Source: Flagellimonas okinawensis (GTDB lineage: Bacteria; Bacteroidota; Bacteroidia; Flavobacteriales; Flavobacteriaceae). Taken from it: a stretch of DNA of 64,000 bases. The position numbers and the translations under genes are program-made. This document shows positions 7,095-16,081 of the stretch, one piece after another. The notes below the pieces were generated by a model, which did not search any database, was not told the origin of the DNA, and was given only the letters and a program-made list of their open reading frames with translations. Where the stretch lies: NCBI RefSeq assembly GCF_029194005.1, contig NZ_JARFVA010000011.1, positions 1-64,000 of the forward strand, written 5' to 3'. How positions within the stretch are numbered: the first letter of the stretch is position 1; every line of letters starts with the position of its first letter.

Positions 7095-8357
7095 CTAGAA
7101 GCTGATCACAGCTTCCAATAAAAGCCCTTTGAATTCACCATCATGGAAGATACTTGTGGTATCGTAACCATCATATTGTTGGTTTACATATTCTATTTTG
7201 GCCAAGATGTTCTTGGTCAAGAACACACCACCACCAAGTTGGAATCTATCAATGGTCACTTCTGAACCGGATGGGTCGTCTGAAGTTACTGTATTGTATC
7301 GAGTGCCCAAGTAGAAGTTCTCACTGCTACCGAACCTGTAGATCAATTCACCTGCCAATTGTGTAGCGGTTCTGTCGTCGGTCTCGGCATCGGTCTTACC
7401 GGAAGCGGTCTCGAATGTTCCGAAGAATTCCAAACCTTTATATTTCACGAACGGGTTGATCATAAAGGCAGTGATCTCGTTGTTGAAACCTGGGTTGTAT
7501 CTACCAGATCTAAAGTTACCTGATGTAGAGGCCTCTGTATCTTCCATTACCAAGTAATATCTAGATCCTGAACGGTCTGCACTGTAAAGATAGGTTATAG
7601 CAGATTTGCTTGTGCTATACATGGAACCAGTGATCCTAAGTCTCAAATCTTCGTTGATCTGACCATCGTATCCCAATTTGGCCAATATAGAGGCACCTGT
7701 AGTCTCTGGGTTGCTCACAGCTTGGTTCAATTTACCATTGGAAAGCCCGAACATTCCTATGAAACCGTTCTTTCTGAAGTACACCTCACCACCTACCTCA
7801 GTAGTAAAGGCATCCATGATCAAGTTACCAACAAATGGGTTGTGCATGGCTTGGGAGTTATCCGTTCTTCTAAAGTGGGCATCACCATAGTTGTTTTCCA
7901 TGTGCCCTACCTTAATGGTTAGGTATTTCATGGCTTCTTCCAAGAAACCGGGGCTGATGAAATCCAAATTGTCCACTTGGAAGTATCCACCTTTTACATA
8001 AGGTTCTGGGTGGTGACGAGAAGACAAGTAAGTTCTTAAGTGCATTCTAACACCTTTGGCCAAGGCCACGTCCAAATCCAAGTTGGCAGTTGCCAAGTTA
8101 AAGTTGTCCCCGATCGGGATTAGTTCAACAGCACCAGAGTTTTCATGGTCGATTGCTTGGAACTGCAAGGTTGAGGAACCCCCTACCCTAACTTTCACTC
8201 CATCAAAGGTTGAAACAGTATCCTTTGGAGCTTCGAAAACGTTGATTCCGTTTTTATCGGGTGAACGGAAATTGTCCAGTTGACGGTTTTGGGAATATCC
8301 CGATAGGCCTACTAGGAAAGCAGCAGCCAATAATCCGTATTTTGCGTATTTTTTCAT
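7095..8357 (-). CDS. Outer-membrane beta-barrel porin-like protein
   Basis: 420 aa. Signal peptide about 1-22 (LLAAAFLVGLSGYSQ). The body is alternating polar/hydrophobic strands of barrel type ending in phenylalanine (LLLEAVISF), as BAM substrates do. FQAIDH, MHLRTYLSSRHHPEPYVKGGYFQVDNLDF and GHMENNYGDAHFRRTDN recall phosphate-selective-porin-like (OprP/O) barrels; the solute is unknown. It lies between two YceI genes in one operon (36-bp gap to the first, 84 bp to the second), so the YceI proteins probably serve the same periplasmic substrate or stress. Transcription is probably from the TGAT-type promoter at 9013-9055. Confidence 0.85.
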   Translation of the reverse strand: MKKYAKYGLLAAAFLVGLSGYSQNRQLDNFRSPDKNGINVFEAPKDTVSTFDGVKVRVGGSSTLQFQAIDHENSGAVELIPIGDNFNLATANLDLDVALAKGVRMHLRTYLSSRHHPEPYVKGGYFQVDNLDFISPGFLEEAMKYLTIKVGHMENNYGDAHFRRTDNSQAMHNPFVGNLIMDAFTTEVGGEVYFRKNGFIGMFGLSNGKLNQAVSNPETTGASILAKLGYDGQINEDLRLRITGSMYSTSKSAITYLYSADRSGSRYYLVMEDTEASTSGNFRSGRYNPGFNNEITAFMINPFVKYKGLEFFGTFETASGKTDAETDDRTATQLAGELIYRFGSSENFYLGTRYNTVTSDDPSGSEVTIDRFQLGGGVFLTKNILAKIEYVNQQYDGYDTTSIFHDGEFKGLLLEAVISF

Positions 8358-8393
8358 TGTTGTAGATTTATTAGTTGAGTATTAAGATTTAAA

Positions 8394-8990
8394 TTATTTC
8401 CAAACGGTATTGTAGTGGACCTCGATTTCATTACCGGTGGTAATGGTTCCCAACAAGGCCTTTGGTGGCTCAATGTTGAAATCGGTCATTTTAAGGCCCT
8501 TTTTGCCTTCCAATAGTACTTTACCCTCATCCAGGGTAAGGTCGAACGGAAGGTCAATTGTCTTGGTACTTCCAGCGATAGTAAGGTCTCCGTTAGCCAC
8601 AACTTTGTATTTGTTGGAGGACACAGGGGAGATACTTTTCACGCTCTTCATGTTGAATACGATCTGTTTGTGGTTTTTGGTATCCAACGCTTTGTACGTG
8701 TTTTTGTCCATTGCTCCTTTTCCACTTTTTAAGCTTTCGGCCTCTACCGTAAACTTAAGGGTGCTGATTGTTGGAAGTTCTCCTGTTTTATCAACCGAAA
8801 TGGAGCCTGATTTCTGCTCTGCCACCTCTTCCCAATCATGCAAGGTAGAAGTACCTGTCACCATGACCTCTCCTTCACCTTTACTAATTTGGTAGCTCTG
8901 TGCGGCAAGTGCGATCGGAATCAATCCGAATGTCATTAACATAATGACTGACTTGATTGAAAACGGTCTTTTTTTGAATTGTGATTGCAT
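8394..8990 (-). CDS. YceI-family periplasmic protein
   Basis: 198 aa. Signal peptide about 1-30 (SVIMLMTFGLIPIALAAQ). YceI fold with EVMVTGTSTLHDWEEVAE (the conserved GTSTLHDW start), AMDKNTYKALDTKNHKQIVF (the MDxxxxKALxxxxHPxIxF pattern) and MTDFNIEPPKALLGTI. First gene of the YceI-porin-YceI operon. The gene has a class II type promoter: a TGATAAATGTCA dyad centred 59 bp upstream and a GAACTTTG -7 element, so its expression is probably activated by a CRP/FNR-type regulator. Confidence 0.92.
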   Translation of the reverse strand: MQSQFKKRPFSIKSVIMLMTFGLIPIALAAQSYQISKGEGEVMVTGTSTLHDWEEVAEQKSGSISVDKTGELPTISTLKFTVEAESLKSGKGAMDKNTYKALDTKNHKQIVFNMKSVKSISPVSSNKYKVVANGDLTIAGSTKTIDLPFDLTLDEGKVLLEGKKGLKMTDFNIEPPKALLGTITTGNEIEVHYNTVWK

Positions 8991-9012
8991 AGTATTTTGG
9001 TTTTGTTGGGGA

Positions 9013-9055
9013 CAAAGTTCAGGTAGGAAACAAAATCAAAATATGATAAATGTCA
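9013..9055 (-). promoter_or_regulatory. CRP/FNR-type promoter of the YceI-porin-YceI operon
   Basis: Dyad TGAT-AAAT-GTCA at 9044-9055 (centre 9049.5). On the minus strand a GAACTTTG -7 element lies at 9013-9020 (centre 9016.5), spacing exactly 33.0 bp. The start codon is 8990. Same geometry as nine other promoters in this window. Confidence 0.65.
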
Positions 9056-9081
9056 TGATTCGCATAATGTGCTGATTTTCA

Positions 9082-9095
9082 GTAACAAAAGTTAC
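9082..9095. repeat. GTAAC-N4-GTTAC dyad
   Basis: GTAAC AAAA GTTAC, perfect 5-bp arms. It lies 39 bp upstream of the YceI operon operator and 156 bp upstream of the ppdK operator in the same divergent region (8991-9323). An identical-arm site is part of the peroxiredoxin promoter at 26263. No -7 element lies at the 33-bp distance here, so it may be a secondary or upstream (about -81) site. Confidence 0.5.
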
Positions 9096-9237
9096 AAAAT
9101 ATTTCTATTTTATTGATTTTTAACCGAATATAGGCTCAATTTCACCTAACCGGATTCCATTTGAATGGCTAGAAAGCCCCAGCTTTTCAAAAAGTACTTC
9201 ATAATCCACTGAATCACAGACAAAACTCCTGAAACAC

Positions 9238-9280
9238 TGACTTTTATCATGTTCTGGCCCGGTAGTACCATCTAATTTTA
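9238..9280 (+). promoter_or_regulatory. CRP/FNR-type promoter of ppdK
   Basis: Dyad TGAC-TTTT-ATCA at 9238-9249 (centre 9243.5) and -7 element TAATTTTA at 9273-9280 (centre 9276.5); spacing 33.0 bp. The predicted transcript start near 9287 leaves a leader of roughly 37 nt before ppdK. The rest of 9096-9323 holds no gene I can support. Confidence 0.65.
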
Positions 9281-9323
9281 CAATCAGATTTTAGCATTTA
9301 TCAATCTCTTAATAGATATAAAG

Positions 9324-12044
9324 ATGGAAACACTTACAGAGAACCAACTCAGCGTTTACTCTTTCGGTAATAAAAAGGCCGATGGGGGGCGTGACATGAA
9401 GAACCTGCTTGGTGGTAAAGGAGCCAATTTGGCCGAGATGAGCCGCATTGGAATACCTGTGCCCCCGGGCTTTACCATAACCACAGAAGTATGTACACAA
9501 TATAATGAAGAGGGAAGGGAATCCGTGATCGCACGTATAGAACCTGAGGTCCGCAATGCCATAACAAGTATTGAGGAGACCATGGGCTCTATTTTCGGCG
9601 ACGATGAGAATCCCCTGCTGATTTCGGTACGTTCCGGTGCTCGGGTATCCATGCCTGGGATGATGGATACGGTACTTAACCTGGGCCTTAATGATGAATC
9701 CATTAAAGGCGTGATCAAAATGACGGGCAACGAAAGGTTTGCTTGGGATTCCTATCGTAGGTTCATTCAAATGTACAGTAGTGTGGTCATGGGCCTTAAA
9801 CCGGAATCCAAGGACGACCTCGATCCATTTGAAGAGATCATCGATCATTTAAAGGACAAAAGAAGAATCGATCAGGACACCCAGTTCACCGTTCAAGATC
9901 TTCAGGATTTGGTGTACGACTTTAAGGACATCGTTAAAAAAAGAACTGGAAAACCTTTCCCTACCAACCCTTGGGACCAATTATGGGGCGCCATTACCGC
10001 CGTATTCGACAGCTGGAACGGTGATCGTGCCATTTACTATAGAAAAATGCACGGTTACCCAGAAGATTGGGGAACCGCGGTAAACGTACAGGCCATGGTA
10101 TTCGGTAACATGGGTGAGGATTCTGGAACTGGGGTATGCTTTACCAGGGATGCGGGTACCGGTGAGAACATGTTCAACGGAGAGTATCTTATAAATGCAC
10201 AAGGCGAGGATGTTGTCGCTGGAGTGCGTACACCGCAACAGATTACCCTTTTGGGATCTCAGCGCTGGGCAAAACTAGCTCAGATCGATGAAGAGGAACG
10301 CAAGGAAAAGTACCCTTCACTGGAAGAATTGATGCCCAAGATCTACAAGGAATTGTTCGAATATCAAAACAAACTTGAGACCCACTATCAGGACATGCAG
10401 GATATGGAATTTACCATTCAACAAGGTAAACTCTGGATCTTACAGACACGTAACGGTAAACGTACCGGTGCGGCCATGGTAAAAATTGCCATGGACCTTC
10501 TCAAAGAAGGACTGATAGATGAGAAAAAGGCCCTAATGCGCATAGAGCCCAACAAACTAAACGAGCTATTGCACCCTATCTTTGACCCTAAGGCCCTGAA
10601 AGAAGCCGAAGTAATCGCACAAGGTCTTCCCGCATCACCTGGAGCGGCCACCGGCCAGATTGTCTTCTTTGCCGATGAAGCCGATAAATTCAAAAACAGC
10701 ATATTGGTGCGTGTGGAAACATCCCCTGAAGATGTGGAAGGTATGAACGTTGCCAAAGGTATTGTTACGGCCCGTGGGGGAATGACCTCCCATGCTGCGG
10801 TAGTGGCAAGGGGAATTGGTAAATGTTGTGTTTCCGGTGCCGGAGCGCTTAAGATCAACTACAAGACCCGAACATTGAAAGTGGACGGCCATGAATATCA
10901 TGAAGGGGACTGGATTTCCATCAATGGTTCTACCGGTAATATTTTGGAAGGCAAGGTAGGTACCAAGGAACCCGAATTGAGCGGTGAATTTGCCGAGCTC
11001 ATGGAATTGGCGGATTCCTATGCACAGCTGGAAGTACGCACCAATGCGGATACCCCTAAAGATGCCGAAATCGCCAGAAGTTTTGGCGCAAAAGGTATTG
11101 GTCTTACCCGTACCGAGCATATGTTCTTTGAAGTGGACCGAATCAAGGCCATGCGTGAAATGATCTTGGCCGATACCGTCAAGGGACGCAAACAGGCTCT
11201 TAAAGAACTATTGCCGATGCAACGAGGCGATTTTGAGGGAATATTCCGTGCCATGAAGGGCCATCCCGTGACCGTAAGGTTATTGGACCCACCGTTGCAC
11301 GAATTCGTACCCCACCAATTGGCCACCCAAAAAGAGCTTGCGGACGACCTTCATATTTCACTGTCATCCGTGAAGACCAAAGTAGCCGAACTGGAAGAGT
11401 TCAACCCCATGCTGGGACACCGTGGATGCCGTTTGGGAAATACCTATCCGGAGATTACCGAAATGCAGACACAGGCCATATTGGAAGCTGCGATCAACCT
11501 GAAAAAAGAGGGTATCGTGACCAAACCTGAAATAATGGTTCCCTTGGTAGGTACCGTTGAGGAATTCAGACAACAAAAAGAAGTGATCGACAAAACCGCC
11601 CAAGACGTGTTCAAGAAACGTAAGGACACTGTGGAATACTCCGTGGGTACCATGATCGAGACACCAAGGGCGACCCTTGTTGCCGATGAGATCGCTGAAA
11701 TTGCCGATTTCTTCTCTTTCGGGACCAATGACCTTACCCAAATGACCTTTGGCTATTCAAGGGACGATTCCGGTAAGTTCTTGCCGGTCTACCTTGAAAA
11801 AGGAATCCTAAAGGCCGATCCTTTTGAAGTATTGGACCAAAAAGGCGTAGGACAATTGGTGGAACTTGGAACCCGAAAAGGCCGTGCATCACGACCAGGG
11901 CTAAAAGTAGGCATCTGTGGTGAACACGGTGGCGAGCCAAGCTCCGTAGGTTTCTGCCATAAGGTTGGAATGAACTACGTAAGCTGCTCACCCTACAGGG
12001 TTCCGATTGCGCGCGTAGCAGCGGCACAAGCCGTGATTTCATAA
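9324..12044 (+). CDS. ppdK: Pyruvate phosphate dikinase
   Basis: 906 aa, cytoplasmic. It reversibly converts pyruvate, ATP and Pi to PEP, AMP and PPi, linking glycolysis to gluconeogenesis with PPi as an energy carrier. The order is standard: the N-terminal ATP-grasp part (GGKGANLAEM near 30; SVRSGARVSMPGMMDTVLNLG; LQTRNGKRTGAAMVKIA closing the nucleotide domain), the swivelling phosphohistidine domain with GGMTSHAAVVARG (catalytic His490), and the C-terminal TIM barrel (TRTEHMFFE, GTMIETPRA, FGTNDLTQMTFGYSRDD) with the catalytic cysteine C865 in GICGEHGGEP. Full length, no defects. It has its own promoter with a CRP/FNR-like site and a strong terminator, so it is monocistronic. Confidence 0.98.
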   Translation: METLTENQLSVYSFGNKKADGGRDMKNLLGGKGANLAEMSRIGIPVPPGFTITTEVCTQYNEEGRESVIARIEPEVRNAITSIEETMGSIFGDDENPLLISVRSGARVSMPGMMDTVLNLGLNDESIKGVIKMTGNERFAWDSYRRFIQMYSSVVMGLKPESKDDLDPFEEIIDHLKDKRRIDQDTQFTVQDLQDLVYDFKDIVKKRTGKPFPTNPWDQLWGAITAVFDSWNGDRAIYYRKMHGYPEDWGTAVNVQAMVFGNMGEDSGTGVCFTRDAGTGENMFNGEYLINAQGEDVVAGVRTPQQITLLGSQRWAKLAQIDEEERKEKYPSLEELMPKIYKELFEYQNKLETHYQDMQDMEFTIQQGKLWILQTRNGKRTGAAMVKIAMDLLKEGLIDEKKALMRIEPNKLNELLHPIFDPKALKEAEVIAQGLPASPGAATGQIVFFADEADKFKNSILVRVETSPEDVEGMNVAKGIVTARGGMTSHAAVVARGIGKCCVSGAGALKINYKTRTLKVDGHEYHEGDWISINGSTGNILEGKVGTKEPELSGEFAELMELADSYAQLEVRTNADTPKDAEIARSFGAKGIGLTRTEHMFFEVDRIKAMREMILADTVKGRKQALKELLPMQRGDFEGIFRAMKGHPVTVRLLDPPLHEFVPHQLATQKELADDLHISLSSVKTKVAELEEFNPMLGHRGCRLGNTYPEITEMQTQAILEAAINLKKEGIVTKPEIMVPLVGTVEEFRQQKEVIDKTAQDVFKKRKDTVEYSVGTMIETPRATLVADEIAEIADFFSFGTNDLTQMTFGYSRDDSGKFLPVYLEKGILKADPFEVLDQKGVGQLVELGTRKGRASRPGLKVGICGEHGGEPSSVGFCHKVGMNYVSCSPYRVPIARVAAAQAVIS

Positions 12045-12075
12045 ATTTAAATAGACCTAACCATTCTGTTTTTTT

Positions 12076-12117
12076 GATCCCCGACCTTTATCGTAAAAGT
12101 GTCGGGGATCTTTTTTA
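12076..12117 (+). terminator. Rho-independent terminator of ppdK
   Basis: GATCCCCGAC (12076-12085) and GTCGGGGATC (12101-12110) form a perfect 10-bp stem, followed by TTTTTTATT. Position and strand fit ppdK. Confidence 0.93.
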
Positions 12118-12179
12118 TTATCCCCATAAATTTTAAATCGAACGTAATTATGGGCATCTTTGTCCTACGGACGACCAGC

Positions 12180-13067
12180 ATGGAAAATAGCAACGAAAAA
12201 ACGGCCATTAAGACCACCTATTTCAGTATTGTAGGCAATATTGCACTGGCCTTGACCAAAGGCTTGGCCGGCTTTTTCGGCAATTCCTATGCATTGATTG
12301 CAGATGCCATTGAATCCACGACGGATATTTTCTCTTCCTTCCTGGTACTGCTCGGTTTCAAATACGCCGAAAAGCCACCCGATGAAAACCATCCCTACGG
12401 ACATGGAAAGATCGAACCTCTCATTACTTTCATTGTCGTTGCCTTTTTGGTGACCTCGGCCACGATCATCGCTTACGAGAGTATCCAACATATACGAACA
12501 CCGCACAAGGTACCCGAGCCTTGGACCCTTATTGTCCTGGGAGGTATCATTCTATGGAAGGAGATTTCATTTCAGGTAGTGATTCGAAAGAGCAAATTGA
12601 CCCAGAGCACCTCGTTGCGGGCAGATGCGTGGCACCATCGCAGTGATGCGATTACCTCGGTAATGGCCTTTATCGGTATTTCCATAGCCCTGCTCTTCGG
12701 CGAAGGATATGAAACAGCAGATGATTGGGCCGCGTTATTGGCCTCTGGCTTTATACTGTACAACAGTTATTTGATATTCCGTCCGGCCTTGGGAGAGATC
12801 ATGGATGAACACCAATACGATGACCTGATCTTGGAGATAAGAAAGAAATCCTCCCAGGTCGAAGGTATTTTAGGGACCGAAAAATGCTTTATACGAAAAT
12901 CCGGAATGAAATACCATGTGGACCTCCACGCCATTGTAGATGGTGGGATAAGCGTGGAAAAAGGACACTGGATCGCCCACGAACTTAAGGATTACCTCCG
13001 CAAGGAAATCCCCAATTTGGGCCATGTCCTCATTCATATCGAACCCAACGAATACACGTACAAATAA
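12180..13067 (+). CDS. Cation diffusion facilitator (CDF) family transporter
   Basis: 295 aa from the ATG at 12180; the frame extends upstream into the ppdK terminator, and ATGs at 12150 and 12180 are the realistic starts. A cation/proton antiporter of the CDF family, expected to export divalent metal from the cytoplasm. About six TM segments lie in residues 12-205, then a cytoplasmic ferredoxin-like domain (KYHVDLHAIVDGG, HVLIHIEPNE). Metal-site residues: TM5 has H-x3-D in AWHHRSDAI; TM2 has E45-x3-D49 in ADAIESTTD, where many family members have His or Asp at the first position. Metal specificity cannot be told. Confidence 0.92.
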   Translation: MENSNEKTAIKTTYFSIVGNIALALTKGLAGFFGNSYALIADAIESTTDIFSSFLVLLGFKYAEKPPDENHPYGHGKIEPLITFIVVAFLVTSATIIAYESIQHIRTPHKVPEPWTLIVLGGIILWKEISFQVVIRKSKLTQSTSLRADAWHHRSDAITSVMAFIGISIALLFGEGYETADDWAALLASGFILYNSYLIFRPALGEIMDEHQYDDLILEIRKKSSQVEGILGTEKCFIRKSGMKYHVDLHAIVDGGISVEKGHWIAHELKDYLRKEIPNLGHVLIHIEPNEYTYK

Positions 13068-13235
13068 GGTTGTTCTTTTCCGCTAGATGGTTTTTAAATA
13101 CTTCAGCTTTTATAAAAGCTGCATTTTTTGAATGCTCAAAATCATCTTCTACAAACCCAATGATTTTATTCAAACTAATGAATATCATAGGATTGAATTT
13201 AAAACCATGCTACCTTGATTTCAAATTCCACTGAA

Positions 13236-14093
13236 ATGGACAAAAGCGAAAACAAGGTGCACAATGGCCCAGATGACGGTAAAAAGATCTTCAGGAAAAA
13301 ACGCACCTGTTCCCGTACCTTTTTCTATCTATTGAACCGTGAATTCGGTCATTTAAAAGAACCCGAAGAACGGGCTTCGGACTCCTTGGCAGGTGGTATT
13401 CTGCAAGAGGGGCACCAATGCGGCATGCTGTGGGGCGCTTCATTGGCCGTAGGTGCGGAAGCGTACCGAAGATACCATCACAGCAGTCTTGCCATTGCAG
13501 TGGCCGTTCGCGCAACACAAGAGATCATGGCCTCTTTCCGAAAACGGGAAAAGACCATGGACTGCAGGGAGATCACCCAATGTGATTTCTCCAATAAACT
13601 GAGCATGGCCAAATATATGATCACCGGAAGGTTCCTACATTGTTTTCAGCTTGCGCAGGACTGGGCCCCTGAGGCAGTAAGGTCTGCTCACGAAGGACTG
13701 AACACAGCTTCCCGACCCCAAACAACTAATTGCGTAAGCTGTGCTTCTGAGACTGCCAAAAAAATGGGTGCGACAGATGAGGAATCCATAATGGTGGCTG
13801 GGTTTGCCGGTGGGCTGGGACTTAGCGGAGGTGGATGTGGGGCATTGGCAGCGGCCATTTGGCTCAAATCCCTACGATGGTGCCGAGAGATACCAAAAAA
13901 ATCATCTATGGACAACCCTTATGCCATGGATACATTGAATGTGTTCCAAGGGCACACCAACAAAAAAATGCGCTGTTCCGAAATTTCGGGAACCCATTTT
14001 AAAAATCTTGAAGAACACTCTAGGTTTTTGGATAGTGGAGGCTGCGCTGAGCTGATCCATATGTTGACCGAAACTAAAATCACCAACTTTTAA
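13236..14093 (+). CDS. C_GCAxxG_C_C-family protein with duplicated domain
   Basis: 285 aa from the ATG at 13236 (a TTG at 13215 also opens the frame). It matches the putative redox-active C_GCAxxG_C_C family twice. An N-terminal half has AGGILQEGHQCGMLWGASLAVGAE; a C-terminal half has NCVSCASETAKKMG followed by AGFAGGLGLSGGGCGALAAAIW (about residues 175-223). The first copy keeps the CG-x-L-x-GA core but has lost the leading cysteine pair. The role is thought to be redox or metal related; no substrate is known. No signal peptide. Followed by a small 2-TM gene 46 bp downstream. Confidence 0.8.
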   Translation: MDKSENKVHNGPDDGKKIFRKKRTCSRTFFYLLNREFGHLKEPEERASDSLAGGILQEGHQCGMLWGASLAVGAEAYRRYHHSSLAIAVAVRATQEIMASFRKREKTMDCREITQCDFSNKLSMAKYMITGRFLHCFQLAQDWAPEAVRSAHEGLNTASRPQTTNCVSCASETAKKMGATDEESIMVAGFAGGLGLSGGGCGALAAAIWLKSLRWCREIPKKSSMDNPYAMDTLNVFQGHTNKKMRCSEISGTHFKNLEEHSRFLDSGGCAELIHMLTETKITNF

Positions 14094-14139
14094 AAGTTGG
14101 TGTTCGATATGATTAATAGAACGACTAATTCCATACACG

Positions 14140-14328
14140 ATGAAAAATAAAGGATTGTACCAAAAATATCTGTTCACGGGAATACTGCTCGTACTTGTTG
14201 GTCTTGTTTGCACCATGGCTTTGAAGGACCCATTGGAACCCATCGGCAATGTTTTGGTCGCCATTGGTGGACTGCTGGTTGTTTTTGGCCTGAGCAAAAA
14301 GAAAAGGTCTGAAAAAAAGGGTGATTGA
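14140..14328 (+). CDS. Small 2-TM protein
   Basis: 62 aa: two hydrophobic segments (about 10-27 and 36-52, the second VLVAIGGLLVVFGL) and a lysine-rich C-terminus (SKKKRSEKKGD). It is on the same strand as, and 46 bp after, the C_GCAxxG protein, and converges on the 583-aa membrane protein gene with one base between stops. The clean membrane topology supports coding; the family is not recognised. Confidence 0.6.
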   Translation: MKNKGLYQKYLFTGILLVLVGLVCTMALKDPLEPIGNVLVAIGGLLVVFGLSKKKRSEKKGD

Positions 14329-14329
14329 C

Positions 14330-16081
14330 CTAGGAGATTAGTTTTGGTTCCAACCACAACCAACCCAAACTTAAAAGCAGTACGGCATAAAACCAAATTG
14401 GGGAAATGGGCAATAGTTCCTCTTTAGGTGCTGAAACCGAAACGCCAAAATCATTTTCAGAACCGAACCTATAGCGGTTGGCCTTTAAGGTTTGATAATT
14501 ATCGATGGATGTCAATGCTTCATCAGCATGAACAAAAAATGAAACCGGGACCAATGAATCCAAAGCAAACTGAAGCTGGTTCCATCCTGTTTTCCTTGGA
14601 TAATGCCTAGCCGTCCATTTCTGTGCGATCAAAGCATCTTGAAGCAATGGTATCGAAACTCCCGTTTCTGTAGTAAGGGTCATATCTTCATATGATGTCC
14701 GAATCTCAAGGTCGAACGGTTCGTCCTTTCTCGGATATCGGGTAATCCTCTTCCATTGCAATGCACCTTCCCATGAGCTAACAGTGTTTTTTAAGATTTG
14801 TGTCCAAATACGGGCATAAAGGTCCTGTTCTCCATCCAATACAAGTTGATACGTGTTTTGGAGCAACGTAGTACCAACCTTTCCTTTTTCCATAGGAACA
14901 TAAGCAGCCACGACCAAGGAATCCAAACCGATGTCCTGCTTACGAACGGAACTTTGAAATTGAAAAGGATACTTGTGCAGGTTCCGACCTGTTTCCCCGG
15001 TGCCGAACTCTGAAGCAACATCACGCTTGAACTTAAAAGGGAGATGGTCCCGTGATACTTGGAACAAGCCTTCGTCAGGCTGTATAAAAACACCGAGCCC
15101 ATTGGACTTAATGGCCTGTTCCAATGCATTTTTAGAGCTATCACCTAGACCAATATAGGAATCAACGTCAATGATCAGCAAATCATAGGATGCCAAATTC
15201 TCGTTGGTAAACCCATATATGGGGTTGGATGCGCCATTATAAAACTCAAATTTATACTTGCCTTTGGTAAGTTGTGTGCGGGCCAATACTTCATGGCCTC
15301 GTTCGGTCAAGAAATTTTTTAGGTATTTCGCCTCAAATGTCGGGAATGTATTGATCATAAGAACCTTCAAAGGTTTTCCCTCGACTATTTCAACCGGAAT
15401 GGGCTCATCGGATAGAGTGCCCTCTTGATCTCTTTCCAATAGATGATAGACAAAACGACCACTGGCCTTTGGCTCTGCCTTGAGGATAATCTCTTGTTCC
15501 TTTATTTGCTCAAAGGGCACCGAGTCCAAGGGATTGCCCCCATTGTCGGCCAGAACCGCCCAATGGCCCTGCTCAGGTCCCGAATACTTGGCACGTACTT
15601 CCAAGGTTTCACCCAACATCGTTTCATTTCCAGTTGAGATAGCGGTCCATCCGGATACTTCCTCGCCTCCCATAAAGGCGACGGCCTTTTCATCCAATTG
15701 CCAGAGGTCAAAATCCTCCAGGCCATGCCCCAAAAGGAACAAGGAGTCTGCCCCGTTCAAAATGGACAAGGGTTTTCCCTTGGCATATGTTTCCAAGGGA
15801 ATTCTTTTATACATAGCCCGTAAACTATCCAATTGGGAAGGCCGATACCCTTCTGTCAGTATAATGCCCTTCCCAAGGGTCGATTCCCTCCAAGTACTGG
15901 GTTTCAATACCAACATGACGAGCGAAGCCATACCTAAAAACGCCACCACTGTTTTGAACCAAAACCTAGGTCGGTATCGTTGGGAGCTCTCCTTCCAAAC
16001 AAAAACCGCCCAAAGGAGCACTCCTACAAGCATAACGGGCCATAGCCATTGCTGATTCAAGAACACCACACTATTGTTCAT
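14330..16081 (-). CDS. Large membrane-anchored protein at the end of the MoxR/BatA cluster
   Basis: 583 aa, no firm name. Two N-terminal TM segments (about 10-26 and 40-60), a long non-cytoplasmic part, and a C-terminal TM (about 558-575, IWFYAVLLLSLGWLW). The middle (LKVLMINTFPTFEAKYLKNFL, ASYDLLIIDVDSYIGLG, about 233-320) resembles the glutamine-amidotransferase-like fold often found in BatA-cluster proteins, without an obvious catalytic Cys. Its start overlaps the end of the DUF4175-like gene by 11 bp, implying coupling. Expected to act in the envelope with the MoxR/VWA chaperone-like system. Confidence 0.7.
   Translation of the reverse strand: MNNSVVFLNQQWLWPVMLVGVLLWAVFVWKESSQRYRPRFWFKTVVAFLGMASLVMLVLKPSTWRESTLGKGIILTEGYRPSQLDSLRAMYKRIPLETYAKGKPLSILNGADSLFLLGHGLEDFDLWQLDEKAVAFMGGEEVSGWTAISTGNETMLGETLEVRAKYSGPEQGHWAVLADNGGNPLDSVPFEQIKEQEIILKAEPKASGRFVYHLLERDQEGTLSDEPIPVEIVEGKPLKVLMINTFPTFEAKYLKNFLTERGHEVLARTQLTKGKYKFEFYNGASNPIYGFTNENLASYDLLIIDVDSYIGLGDSSKNALEQAIKSNGLGVFIQPDEGLFQVSRDHLPFKFKRDVASEFGTGETGRNLHKYPFQFQSSVRKQDIGLDSLVVAAYVPMEKGKVGTTLLQNTYQLVLDGEQDLYARIWTQILKNTVSSWEGALQWKRITRYPRKDEPFDLEIRTSYEDMTLTTETGVSIPLLQDALIAQKWTARHYPRKTGWNQLQFALDSLVPVSFFVHADEALTSIDNYQTLKANRYRFGSENDFGVSVSAPKEELLPISPIWFYAVLLLSLGWLWLEPKLIS

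Noticed and set aside
12099..12179. Extended N-terminus for the CDF transporter
   Set aside because: The longer frame begins inside the ppdK terminator hairpin; the ATG at 12180 gives a normal CDF start.
13161..13172. TGAT-TTTA-TTCA dyad 70 bp upstream of the C_GCAxxG gene
   Set aside because: It has the TGAN6TCA core but no acceptable -7 element 33 bp downstream (the bases there read AATTTAAA), so it is not counted in the regulon.
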